A stretch of DNA of 64,000 bases from Paracidobacterium acidisoli. GTDB lineage: Bacteria > Acidobacteriota > Terriglobia > Terriglobales > Acidobacteriaceae. A program made the position numbers and the translations under genes. Under the pieces are notes generated by a model. That model was not told the origin of the DNA, searched no databases, and worked only from the letters and a program-made list of their open reading frames with translations. The stretch is taken from contig NZ_QVQT02000005.1 of the NCBI RefSeq assembly GCF_003428625.2, forward strand, positions 248,001 through 312,000, given 5' to 3'. Within the stretch, counting starts at the first letter, position 1; every line of letters begins with the position of its first letter. Of the stretch, positions 8,331 to 16,801 are shown in pieces.

Positions 8331-10385
8331 ATGAAAAAAACAGAGACAATGAGCCGCAGAACGTTTCTATCGGCCGCAGCAGGCACAGCCGCGGCATCAC
8401 TGTTCACTACCGCACATGCCGGCGCTCTGTACTCTTCAATGGCCCAGGCGGGCAACGCAGATCCGCAGTATCCGTGGAAAGACAAAGGCGTCATCGATCT
8501 TTCTCATTCGCCGTATGCAAAACTCAAAGGCGTGCCGGTGGCCGCCGTCACCATCCAGGAAGGATTCTGGTCGAAAAGACGGCAGACGAATGTGCAGGAC
8601 AGTATCCCAAGCATGTATGACGAGCTGATCGCCCACGGCCGCATGGATAATTTTCTCCGGCTTGAAGGCAGATCGGATGCGCCGCAAAAGGGTCCCGTCT
8701 ACTCCGATTCCGACATGTATAAGTGGACCGAAGCCGTTGGATTTGCCCTGCAGACCCAAAATCTGCCGGCGCTTCGGGAAAAAGCCGACACAGTCATTCA
8801 TGAAATCGTGGCCGCGCAGGAGCCGGGCGGCTATCTGAACACCTATTATGTGCAGGATCGGTCGAAACTACGCATGCTTCCGGATACGCAGACCACCGGG
8901 CATGAGCTGTACAACATCGGTCATCTCATCCAGGGTTCCATTGCGTACTATCGGGCCACCGGCGATCCTACGCTGCTCGATGCAGGCATAAAGTTTGTCG
9001 ACGGCTTTCTTCTGCCAAACTACGGCCCCGGCCCCAATCAGAAGCCGATCGTGGCAGGGCATCCTGAAATCGAGATGTCGCTGATCGAGCTGTATCGCAC
9101 CACCGGGAATCATAAGTATCTTGAGCTCGCAGGATATATCCTGCACGGCGACACGCGCATTCCGCTGAAAGAGCGGCAGATCGTGTATATGTTCTGCGGC
9201 ATTCCTTTCACGTCGCGCACAAAGCTCGAAGGACATGCTGTGCGTGCCATGTATGCGTGTTGCGGCGCGACAGATTACTACCTCGAAACCGGAGATGCGT
9301 CTTATCTCAATACGCTGACGCATCTGTGGGAAGACCTGATCGAGCATCAGCTCTACATCACCGGGGGAGTCGGTGCGCGCAGCGAAGGAGAAGCCTTCGG
9401 CGATGCCTACGAGCTTCCGAACGCGCGGGCTTATGGAGAAAGCTGCGCGGCAATCGGAAACATGATGTGGAATTACCGCATGCTCTCGGCAACTGCCGAC
9501 GCAAGGCATGCAGATGTGATGGAGCGCGCGCTCTATAACGGAATCAATTCCGGTATGTCGCTGAATGGCAGGCTGTATTGTTATCGCAATCCGCTGGCCT
9601 TCGACCCCTCGACTGGCGATCGTATCCGCAATCCGTGGTACGACACCACCTGCTGCCCCCCGAATCTGGAGCGCACCCTGGCATCGCTGCCGGGATATTT
9701 TTACAGCACCTCATCAGAAGGGATCTACATTCATCTCTATGACAATTCTGAGCTGAACTGGCGCCTGGAGAGCGGGAATGCGATTCGCATCACGCAGACC
9801 ACAAAATATCCCTGGGAAGGCCGCGTCAATCTGCGCGTAATGCCTGGCCAGCCGGAAGAGTTCACCATATTCCTGCGCATTCCCTCCTGGTCCCGAGCGT
9901 CATCGGTGAGTGTGGGGGGTAGGCAAATGGGAAATATTGCCCCCGGACGATATCTGGCCATTCGGCGCCGCTGGAGCGGAGAAGAAAATATCGAGCTTAA
10001 TCTCGATATGCAGCCGAAGCTCGTACGGGCCAATCCGGCCGTCGCCGAAGACACAGGCCGGATCGCAGTACAGCGCGGGCCGGTGGTCTTCTGTATGGAG
10101 CAGCTCGACCAGGCCGACGCAAAGCCGGACAACTTCGCGTTATTCGCCGCACGCCTGTCAGGAGAAACGACGGCGCAGTACAACGCCGACCTTCTGGATG
10201 GCGTTGTTGAGTTGACGCACGCAGGGGTGGTCAACGAGCAGGCCGCTTCCGCTGCACTTTATCAAGCTGCGCAGACCGCAGGCTCCGGAGGACAGAGCAT
10301 GCCGCTCCGTCTCATTCCGTATTACGCATGGGCAAATCGGGAGCCGTCAAATATGCAGGTCTGGATACCGTATTCACGCGCATAG
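8331..10385 (+). CDS. Tat-exported GH127 beta-L-arabinofuranosidase-type hydrolase
   Basis: 684 residues. The N-terminus has a twin-arginine signal (SRRTFLSAAAGTAAASLF). The domain belongs to DUF1680/GH127, retaining beta-L-arabinofuranosidases with a cysteine nucleophile and a zinc site. The residues equivalent to Bifidobacterium HypBA1 are visible: acid/base Glu354 in EGEAFG, zinc ligands Glu370 and Cys372 in YGESCA, and the Cys441-Cys442 pair in TTCCPPN, one of which is the nucleophile. The sixteen-residue spacing between the two glutamates matches HypBA1. It is therefore probably catalytically competent and acts in the periplasm on arabinofuranosides or related sugars. A GGAG ribosome binding site precedes the ATG. 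The second GH127-type gene starts 43 bases downstream, so the two are one operon. Confidence 0.9.
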   Translation: MKKTETMSRRTFLSAAAGTAAASLFTTAHAGALYSSMAQAGNADPQYPWKDKGVIDLSHSPYAKLKGVPVAAVTIQEGFWSKRRQTNVQDSIPSMYDELIAHGRMDNFLRLEGRSDAPQKGPVYSDSDMYKWTEAVGFALQTQNLPALREKADTVIHEIVAAQEPGGYLNTYYVQDRSKLRMLPDTQTTGHELYNIGHLIQGSIAYYRATGDPTLLDAGIKFVDGFLLPNYGPGPNQKPIVAGHPEIEMSLIELYRTTGNHKYLELAGYILHGDTRIPLKERQIVYMFCGIPFTSRTKLEGHAVRAMYACCGATDYYLETGDASYLNTLTHLWEDLIEHQLYITGGVGARSEGEAFGDAYELPNARAYGESCAAIGNMMWNYRMLSATADARHADVMERALYNGINSGMSLNGRLYCYRNPLAFDPSTGDRIRNPWYDTTCCPPNLERTLASLPGYFYSTSSEGIYIHLYDNSELNWRLESGNAIRITQTTKYPWEGRVNLRVMPGQPEEFTIFLRIPSWSRASSVSVGGRQMGNIAPGRYLAIRRRWSGEENIELNLDMQPKLVRANPAVAEDTGRIAVQRGPVVFCMEQLDQADAKPDNFALFAARLSGETTAQYNADLLDGVVELTHAGVVNEQAASAALYQAAQTAGSGGQSMPLRLIPYYAWANREPSNMQVWIPYSRA

Positions 10386-10428
10386 TCGAATTCGTTTTCA
10401 CGCTTGCCTGTCCTGCTTTGGAGAGAAT

Positions 10429-12270
10429 ATGCAGAAAATATCACGGAGAAGTTTTCTGAAGACGAGCGCGGCCGCAGCGGGAGGTGCTGTCCTGCTGCGG
10501 TCCGCTCGCAGTGCGAATGCCCTTGCCGGAAATGCGGTAACGCCGCGGCTTTCTCAGTTTGGCTATGCGGATGTTCAGTTGCTCGATGGTCCAATGCTCG
10601 AACAGTTTCGAGCCAATCATGCATTCTTTCTCTCCCTCGACGATGACCGCCTGTTGAAACCCTTTCGCCAGAAAGCAGGTTTGCCTGCGCCTGGAGAAGA
10701 TATGGGCGGCTGGTACAGCTTCTCGGCCGAATTCGATCCGCCGCGCAATATGACCGGTTACATTGCAGGCCACTCGTTCGGGCAATATCTGTCCGGGTTG
10801 GCGCGTGCCTCTGCTGTTACAGGGTCAAAGCCCACACAGCAGAAGGTTCAGCGGCTCGTGCGGGGCTTCGCGGCAACGGTATCGAAGAAGTTCTATATGG
10901 ACTATCCGTTGCCGGCGTACACATTCGATAAAACGAACTGTGGTCTGATCGATGCACATCAGTTTGCTGCTGATCCTGAAGCGCTTGCCGTGCTGAATCA
11001 CGCCACCGATGCGGTGCTTCCTTTCTTGCCGGAGAAGGCGCTTACTCGTGCCGAGCAGGAGGCGCGCCCCCACAAAAACATCGCTTTTACCTGGGACGAA
11101 ACCTATACGCTGCCTGAAAACTTTTATCTTGCCTGGCAGCGCGGTGCAGGCCCTCGATACAGGCATCTCGCAGAGCGCTTTTTGCAGGACAAGGACTATT
11201 TCGATCCTCTGGCCGAAGGGGAGAACGTTCTTCCCGGGCAGCATGCTTACAGTCATCTCAATGCGTTGTGCTCCGCGTTTCAGTGCTATCTGGTAAGTGG
11301 CAGCGATGCCCACCTGCGCGCAGCGCGCAACGGCTTCGATTTCGTCAGAACAACGCAGAGCTTCGCTACCGGAGGATGGGGGCCGGATGAAACCTTCCGT
11401 GCTCCTGGGAGTGGTGAAATTGGCGAAAGCCTTGAAAAAACACATGCGAGCTTTGAAACTCCATGTGGCGCTTACGGACATTTTAAGATCGCACGCTACC
11501 TGCTCAGCGTCTCCGGAGACAGCCGCTACGGAGACAGCATGGAAAGAGTGCTCTACAACACAATCCTCGGGGCGAAGCCATTACTGGAAGATGGAAGCAG
11601 TTTCTACTACTCGGACTATAACGATTCAGCTTCAAAGTTCTATCACCAGGACAAATGGCCGTGCTGCTCGGGAACATTCCCGCAGATTACAGCCGACTAC
11701 GGAATCAGCTCGTATTTTCGAAGCGCACGGGGCGTGTACGTCAATTTATATGTCCCTTCGAAAGTGACATGGCGGCAGAACGGAACACTTTGCTCGCTGA
11801 CGCAGAGAACGAATTATCCTCTGCTGGCGCAGTCGAGCCTGGATCTTCAGCTTGATCAGCCGGAAGAGTTCGAGATAGCTTTGCGCATCCCCGCATGGGC
11901 CGGGTCCGGCACACAAGTATCCATAAATGGAAGAAAAGTGGATCAGGATATAAGCCCTGGAGCATTCTTTTTAGTTCGGCGTACGTGGAAAAGCAGAGAT
12001 CGGGTGGAGATTGAGTTCGATATGCCAATGCGTCTCGAAGCCGTGGACCCTCAGCATCCGAATACCCTGGCTCTTACCCATGGTCCTCTGGCGCTCTTCG
12101 CAATAGGCGAATCCTTCGGACAGTTCGATCGGAGCCAGTTGATGCATGCGGCGCAGACGTCTTCCGGATCTTCCGACTGGCAGGTCGAAAGCAGCACCGG
12201 AAAAGTTCGATTTACATCCTTTGCATCCATCCGCAGCGAAAAGTACCGCCTCTATCAGAAAGTCCTCTGA
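10429..12270 (+). CDS. Tat-exported GH127-like glycoside hydrolase
   Basis: 613 residues with a twin-arginine signal (KISRRSFLKTSAAAAGGAVLL) and a GH127/DUF1680-type catalytic domain. The catalytic signature is shifted relative to its neighbour: Glu343 and Cys346 are in FETPCG (Glu-x-x-Cys instead of Glu-x-Cys). The vicinal cysteines are Cys412-Cys413 in WPCCSGTF. Glu321 in GPDETF lies where the acid/base is expected. It therefore probably keeps a thiolate-zinc active site but belongs to another subfamily, perhaps with different specificity. It has a good ribosome binding site (GGAG) and follows the first hydrolase. A stem-loop at 12299-12330 may end the transcript. Confidence 0.85.
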   Translation: MQKISRRSFLKTSAAAAGGAVLLRSARSANALAGNAVTPRLSQFGYADVQLLDGPMLEQFRANHAFFLSLDDDRLLKPFRQKAGLPAPGEDMGGWYSFSAEFDPPRNMTGYIAGHSFGQYLSGLARASAVTGSKPTQQKVQRLVRGFAATVSKKFYMDYPLPAYTFDKTNCGLIDAHQFAADPEALAVLNHATDAVLPFLPEKALTRAEQEARPHKNIAFTWDETYTLPENFYLAWQRGAGPRYRHLAERFLQDKDYFDPLAEGENVLPGQHAYSHLNALCSAFQCYLVSGSDAHLRAARNGFDFVRTTQSFATGGWGPDETFRAPGSGEIGESLEKTHASFETPCGAYGHFKIARYLLSVSGDSRYGDSMERVLYNTILGAKPLLEDGSSFYYSDYNDSASKFYHQDKWPCCSGTFPQITADYGISSYFRSARGVYVNLYVPSKVTWRQNGTLCSLTQRTNYPLLAQSSLDLQLDQPEEFEIALRIPAWAGSGTQVSINGRKVDQDISPGAFFLVRRTWKSRDRVEIEFDMPMRLEAVDPQHPNTLALTHGPLALFAIGESFGQFDRSQLMHAAQTSSGSSDWQVESSTGKVRFTSFASIRSEKYRLYQKVL

Positions 12271-12298
12271 CGGAATCGTTGTAAGGCGCATAGTCTGC

Positions 12299-12330
12299 AT
12301 CGCCCTAAGGTGCATCGAACACCTGGCGAT
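12299..12330 (+). terminator. stem-loop after the GH127 pair
   Basis: ATCGCC (12299-12304) pairs with GGCGAT (12325-12330), and inside it AGGTG (12308-12312) pairs with CACCT (12320-12324), leaving a three-base bulge. Only two T residues follow. It is a weak candidate for an intrinsic terminator about 30 bases after the stop codon. Confidence 0.4.
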
Positions 12331-12542
12331 TTGGCCTGTATACCGAACAAATATTGGCACAGAATGTTTACTCGCGGGAGACGCCGACACACCATGCGTC
12401 TCCTGCCGCATTTTGGTCTATTGAAATACCTTCCTGAAGAGAAATCCCTAATAAAAGCGATTTAACTATCTTCACTGACCGGACACGTCTGGTTATTGAT
12501 GGATAGTTCAATGTGTCACTGCAGAGGTCTTAATCGGCCGTG

Positions 12543-12558
12543 CATTCATTACGGAACT
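12543..12558 (+). promoter_or_regulatory. upstream degenerate copy of the AGTTC-N6-GAACT operator
   Basis: CATTCATTACGGAACT matches eight of the ten defined bases of the operator, with a complete right half. It lies just upstream of the receptor promoter. Its centre is 91 bp from the centre of the perfect site at 12634-12649, so the two sites flank the promoter, as also seen before the alcohol dehydrogenase. Confidence 0.5.
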
Positions 12559-12575
12559 TCCTTTCAAAAAACTCC

Positions 12576-12605
12576 TTGACACCTCTTGCAGCCCAAAGCT
12601 AAGAA
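12576..12605 (+). promoter_or_regulatory. candidate sigma70 promoter of the Oar-like receptor gene
   Basis: A perfect -35 TTGACA (12576-12581) is followed after 18 bases by TAAGAA (12600-12605), a weak -10. The -10 lies in the inverted repeat GCTAAG-AA-CTTAGC (12598-12611). The promoter is flanked by operator copies at 12543 and 12634. The leader to the GTG at 12915 is about 300 bases. Confidence 0.5.
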
Positions 12606-12633
12606 CTTAGCTGCAATTGAGCGATTGGTAGGC

Positions 12634-12649
12634 AGTTCGCTATGGAACT
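12634..12649 (+). promoter_or_regulatory. perfect operator AGTTC-N6-GAACT before receptor gene
   Basis: AGTTCGCTATGGAACT is one of six perfect copies of this palindrome in the window. It starts 29 bases after the proposed -10, a position suited to repression. No gene was found in the rest of 12271-12914; the stretch from 12650 to 12900 shows no other clear signal. Confidence 0.75.
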
Positions 12650-12914
12650 ATAACGAATTGCAGGACTAAGGAGATATACCGTGGGCCAGCTCATTAAAAA
12701 AGCTGAGTTCCAGTCAACCTCCTGGCAACTCCTGAGCGCAGTTGCGAGAACAAAGATTGTGGATTCGCTCCGAGCCCGGATACCACCCCTCAATCCGGAA
12801 TGATCGGGCAGGCAGGAAGCAGACAAATCGGTGTTGAGTTCAGAGAACTATGGATTGCTTCATTTGTCAGACTCGTGAAGATAGAACCACGGTGATATTT
12901 CAAGGAGACTATCA

Positions 12915-15900
12915 GTGGCCAACAGCTATAAATTCAGAAAATATACATTTCTGTACTGCGTGTTGCCGGCGCTAATCATATTATTGGCATCTGCAACAGG
13001 AGTTTGGGCCCAGGCCGGAGGAGGTTCTCTGACCGGAACGGTAACAGATCCTGGCGGTGCCGTAATCCCCAACGCCACCGTTACCCTGACGAACGCCGAA
13101 ATGGGCACCAACTATTCATCGATATCGAACAGTGATGGACGATATGTGTTCCCTCAGGTCGCCGTAGGCACCTATACGCTGAAAGTCGCCGCTACGGGCT
13201 TCAGCCAGCAGATCCAGCAAGGCGTAGGCATCTCGGTTGGCAATACTACGACAGCCAATGTCTCGATGCAGATCGGCCAGGCGACGCAGCAGGTCGTAGT
13301 GAATGGAAACGTGCAGCAGATTCAGACGGAAAGCTCCGACGTTGGTACTACTGTTTCTCCGAAGCTGATTCAGCAGCTGCCTCTGAGTTTCAGTGGCCTG
13401 GTTCGCAGCCCCCTGCAGTTCATGACGCTGACGCCGGGCTTTGAGGGAGATGCCTCCGGCAATCCGCAGTCGCAGGCCAGCTTCAAACTAAACGGCGGTG
13501 GAAGCGGCAGCGCGGATGTTCTCCTGGATGGCGCATCGGTCTCTCTCGCCTCGCCGAACTATCAATGGAACTTTGGGATCAGTGTCGAGGCAGTCAACGA
13601 GTTCAAAGTGCAGACCAGTACCTTCCCTGCGGAGTATGGTCGCACGGGCGGTGGGTTTGTCAACGTTGCTACCAGATCGGGCGGGGATCAGTTCCATGGC
13701 GGTGTCTATGATCTGTTGAAGAACAAGGTATTCGACGCGAACAGCTGGCAGAACAATCATCTGGGAAATGCCAAGCCCACGGATACTCAGAACGACTTCG
13801 GCGGTTTTGGCGGCGGCCCGGTCTTTATTCCAAAACTGTATGACGGCAGAGGTAAGACATTCTGGTTCTTCTCGTATGAAGGTTTCCGTTACATCTCCGT
13901 CTCGCATAACACGCAGTCCTATCCGACGCCCGCCATGTGGCAGAATGGAGACTTTTCCGCACTGCTGCCCACGCAGTCGGTGAATGGAGTGGTTTATCCA
14001 GGAAGACAGCTCTATGACTACACAACGTGCTCGGGAGCGAATCTTGGAAAGACCTGCCAGCCATTCGTAAACAATCAGATTCCGACGGATCGGCTGGATC
14101 CGCTCGCTAAAAACTACATGGCTCTGCTGCCAACTCCTCAGATAACGACACGGCCATGGTTGAACCTGAATTATTCGCTTTCAGCTCCGGTGAACAACGA
14201 CCTGTATTCTATCCGCATTGATCAGAATATCGGCCAGAGGAACAAGCTGTATGGAAGCTTCGCTCAGGCAGATATGCCGGTAGTGGATAACTATTCCATC
14301 GGCCCTCTTTTCACAAATAACTTCGGCAGCACCATGACGCACTATGTGCGTTTGGCAGAAGACTGGACAATCACGCCGAATCTTCTGAATCATCTGAACT
14401 TTGGCTTTACGCGCCGGGATCGTACGGAAGACGGACCGAACGGGATCGGTCAGTGGGAAGACAAACTTGGATGGCACGGAGATTTCGTCGATATTCTGAT
14501 CCCCAACATGGGGATTCAGTATGACCCCCATGGCGGAAACATCAGCACTCCTCCTGGTGATAATGGCAGCTTTGTAGATAACAGCTATGAGATGGATGAA
14601 TCTCTTTCTTGGATTCATGGTAATCACACGTTTCAGTTTGGCATTGGACATCGTAGACAGGAATTCAATGTGTACTACGGCAGTAATGCGGCCGCCGATT
14701 TCAGCTTCGAGAACACACTCACCTCTGCTGGAAATAATGCTTCGGGGAATCCGATCGATCCAAATTCCGGATCGGGTGTAGCCTCATTCTTTCTCGGTGC
14801 GGCGACGACAGGAACAGTTGGCGGACCACAGTCTGCAGGTATGCGAGCCCGGTATTGGGACTTCTATGGCCAGGATGACTGGAAGGCAACTCGCAAGCTG
14901 ACGGTGAATTACGGTTTGAGATATGAAATTCCGGAACCGGTACAGGAATCTCAGTGCAGAACCTCGCAGGTAAATCCGACACTGCCGAACCCGGGCGCGG
15001 ATAACCTTCCCGGTGCTATGGAATTCCAGGGTAAGGGCACAGGTCGTGATGGCAGGTGCAGTCCGATGAATCAATACTGGGGTTCATGGGGACCTCGCCT
15101 CGGAGCGGTATATCAGTTGAACAATAATACTGTCGTCCGCGCTGCGTATGGAATCTACTACACCGCGCTGAAAGTATCTAACTTTGCGAACACGGACAGC
15201 GCAGGGTTCTTCGCTCCCGGGTATAAGTGGCCTGCAAATGTAAATCAGCAGACGCCTGCCGTGATACCCAGCCAGGTAACGAGTTATCCAGGCGTTCCTC
15301 CACCGGTTATCTCGCCGACTGCCCTGAATGGCCTGAATGGTGGTGGTGGTGCCGCAACGGGTGGTCCGGTAATGCTTCCGGGAAGACTTGCCAGAGCCGG
15401 CGCGGTCCAGAACTGGACACTGGATATACAGCGTCAGCTTCCTGGACAATGGCTGCTGGATGCGGCGTATGTCGGCAACCACGGATCTCATCTGCAGGCC
15501 CTGCTGAAAGACCCGAACGTAGGTCCTGTCTCTGCGCTCTCCTATGGAAATTGCCTTTCGGTGCTGGTTACGAATCAGACCACCAGCCCGGAATGCGCCG
15601 GTATGCCGGTGGTTCCCATCCCCTATACGAACTTCCTCAACGATTTCGGTTCTGCGGCAACCGTCGCTCAGGCACTGCGTCCCTTCCCGCAGTATCAGAC
15701 GGAGGACCTGGACACATCATTCAGCGCGAACCCCTGGGGAAATTACACATACAACGCTTTGCAGGTACAGCTCACCAAGCGCTACGGTGCCGGGCTGACT
15801 GTCCTGGCAAACTATACCTGGTCAAAGAACCTCACCGATGCAGACGCGGATTATGCTCCGCAGGAAGCGTGGAATGGAGGCTCTCCGGCTGGTCTCTATA

Positions 15901-16568
15901 ACCCGGCGAATCCAAAAGATGTGAAGTCTTACAGTGAGTTCGATCAGCCGCAGAATGCCAAGATAGCCTATACCTATGAATTACCGGTTGGAAAAGGTAA
16001 AAAGGTTCTCGGCAGCACCAACAAGGCAGTCGATCTGGCAGTAGGAGGATGGACGATTGGAGGACTGGTAGCCTACTCCACTGGCTTCCCACTCTCTGTC
16101 ACGGAAAGTAACTGGACTTCGGGCATCTTCGCCGGTCAGGCGACGGGAGCTCAGAACAGACCGAACATGGTCGCTGGTGCCGATGTATCAGGCTTCCGTG
16201 GCGGTAAGTATGTCTTTGGTCAGAGTCGAAAGGTCAATCCGGCGGCATTTACCCAGTCGCCGAACTATACCTTTGGAAATGCGCCAAGACTCCTGGGAGG
16301 GGCTCGAAACTTTGCACACAAAGACGAAGATCTTCAGATCGGAAAGAGGTTCCCACTCTTCACGGAACGCGTTGGGCTGAACTTCAGATTCGATGCCTTC
16401 AATATCTTTAACCGTCACTCTTATGGATGCCTCGATAACACTGTCGGAGATCCTGGATTCGGAGAATTTACCTGCGGTACCGGACCGAATGCGGAGGTAA
16501 ATAACAATATCTCCACCTCGGTTCCATCGAGCAGAACCCTGCAGGCAAACTTCCGAATAACCTTTTAA
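12915..16568 (+). CDS. Oar-like TonB-dependent receptor with carboxypeptidase-regulatory domain
   Basis: 1217 residues starting at GTG, with AAGGAG about eight bases upstream. After the signal peptide (ATGVWAQA) comes a carboxypeptidase-regulatory-like beta domain (SLTGTVTDPGGAVIPNATVT, residues about 35-120). A plug region follows (LLDGASVS, EYGRTGGGFVNVATRSGG), then a long barrel ending FRITF with terminal Phe. This is the architecture of the Acidobacteria-expanded Oar/TonB receptor family, thought to import oligosaccharides or large ligands through the outer membrane. Two operator copies flank its promoter, so it is probably co-regulated with the catabolic genes at 21598-37587. Exported TPR genes follow. 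Specificity is unknown. Confidence 0.9.
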   Translation: MANSYKFRKYTFLYCVLPALIILLASATGVWAQAGGGSLTGTVTDPGGAVIPNATVTLTNAEMGTNYSSISNSDGRYVFPQVAVGTYTLKVAATGFSQQIQQGVGISVGNTTTANVSMQIGQATQQVVVNGNVQQIQTESSDVGTTVSPKLIQQLPLSFSGLVRSPLQFMTLTPGFEGDASGNPQSQASFKLNGGGSGSADVLLDGASVSLASPNYQWNFGISVEAVNEFKVQTSTFPAEYGRTGGGFVNVATRSGGDQFHGGVYDLLKNKVFDANSWQNNHLGNAKPTDTQNDFGGFGGGPVFIPKLYDGRGKTFWFFSYEGFRYISVSHNTQSYPTPAMWQNGDFSALLPTQSVNGVVYPGRQLYDYTTCSGANLGKTCQPFVNNQIPTDRLDPLAKNYMALLPTPQITTRPWLNLNYSLSAPVNNDLYSIRIDQNIGQRNKLYGSFAQADMPVVDNYSIGPLFTNNFGSTMTHYVRLAEDWTITPNLLNHLNFGFTRRDRTEDGPNGIGQWEDKLGWHGDFVDILIPNMGIQYDPHGGNISTPPGDNGSFVDNSYEMDESLSWIHGNHTFQFGIGHRRQEFNVYYGSNAAADFSFENTLTSAGNNASGNPIDPNSGSGVASFFLGAATTGTVGGPQSAGMRARYWDFYGQDDWKATRKLTVNYGLRYEIPEPVQESQCRTSQVNPTLPNPGADNLPGAMEFQGKGTGRDGRCSPMNQYWGSWGPRLGAVYQLNNNTVVRAAYGIYYTALKVSNFANTDSAGFFAPGYKWPANVNQQTPAVIPSQVTSYPGVPPPVISPTALNGLNGGGGAATGGPVMLPGRLARAGAVQNWTLDIQRQLPGQWLLDAAYVGNHGSHLQALLKDPNVGPVSALSYGNCLSVLVTNQTTSPECAGMPVVPIPYTNFLNDFGSAATVAQALRPFPQYQTEDLDTSFSANPWGNYTYNALQVQLTKRYGAGLTVLANYTWSKNLTDADADYAPQEAWNGGSPAGLYNPANPKDVKSYSEFDQPQNAKIAYTYELPVGKGKKVLGSTNKAVDLAVGGWTIGGLVAYSTGFPLSVTESNWTSGIFAGQATGAQNRPNMVAGADVSGFRGGKYVFGQSRKVNPAAFTQSPNYTFGNAPRLLGGARNFAHKDEDLQIGKRFPLFTERVGLNFRFDAFNIFNRHSYGCLDNTVGDPGFGEFTCGTGPNAEVNNNISTSVPSSRTLQANFRITF

Positions 16569-16766
16569 CTGGCTTACAAACGTGCTGGGATGCGGCGTCA
16601 TCTTTTGGTAGTGCAACGAACAGATGGCGCTGCTCTGGCATCAACAGAAACCGTTCCCGGATTTGTAGCAAGACAGCAAAAGCTGTTCGGCTCATTTGCC
16701 CATATAGCTTTCCGTACTCTCAGGAAAGTGCTGTATAGTGTAGCCATGCTAAAGGGAGCTCGACGA

Positions 16767-16799
16767 ATGAATCATCGGGCTCTGCTTTGCTGTTTATAG
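16767..16799 (+). CDS. possible ten-codon leader peptide before TPR gene
   Basis: An ATG at 16767 has AGGGAG about eight bases upstream and encodes MNHRALLCCL before a TAG at 16797-16799. The downstream TPR gene has an in-frame ATG at 16802, two bases after this stop, in a different frame and without its own ribosome binding site. This layout suits termination-reinitiation coupling. Alternatively the leader and TPR gene were once one signal peptide and a frameshift separates them. A TATAGT -10-like hexamer is at 16734-16739, but no good -35 was seen. Confidence 0.35.
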   Translation: MNHRALLCCL

Positions 16800-16801
16800 T
16801 C

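Noticed and set aside
12837-12849. AGTTC-AGA-GAACT inverted repeat
   Set aside because: Same half-sites but a three-base spacer instead of six, so it is not counted in the operator set.
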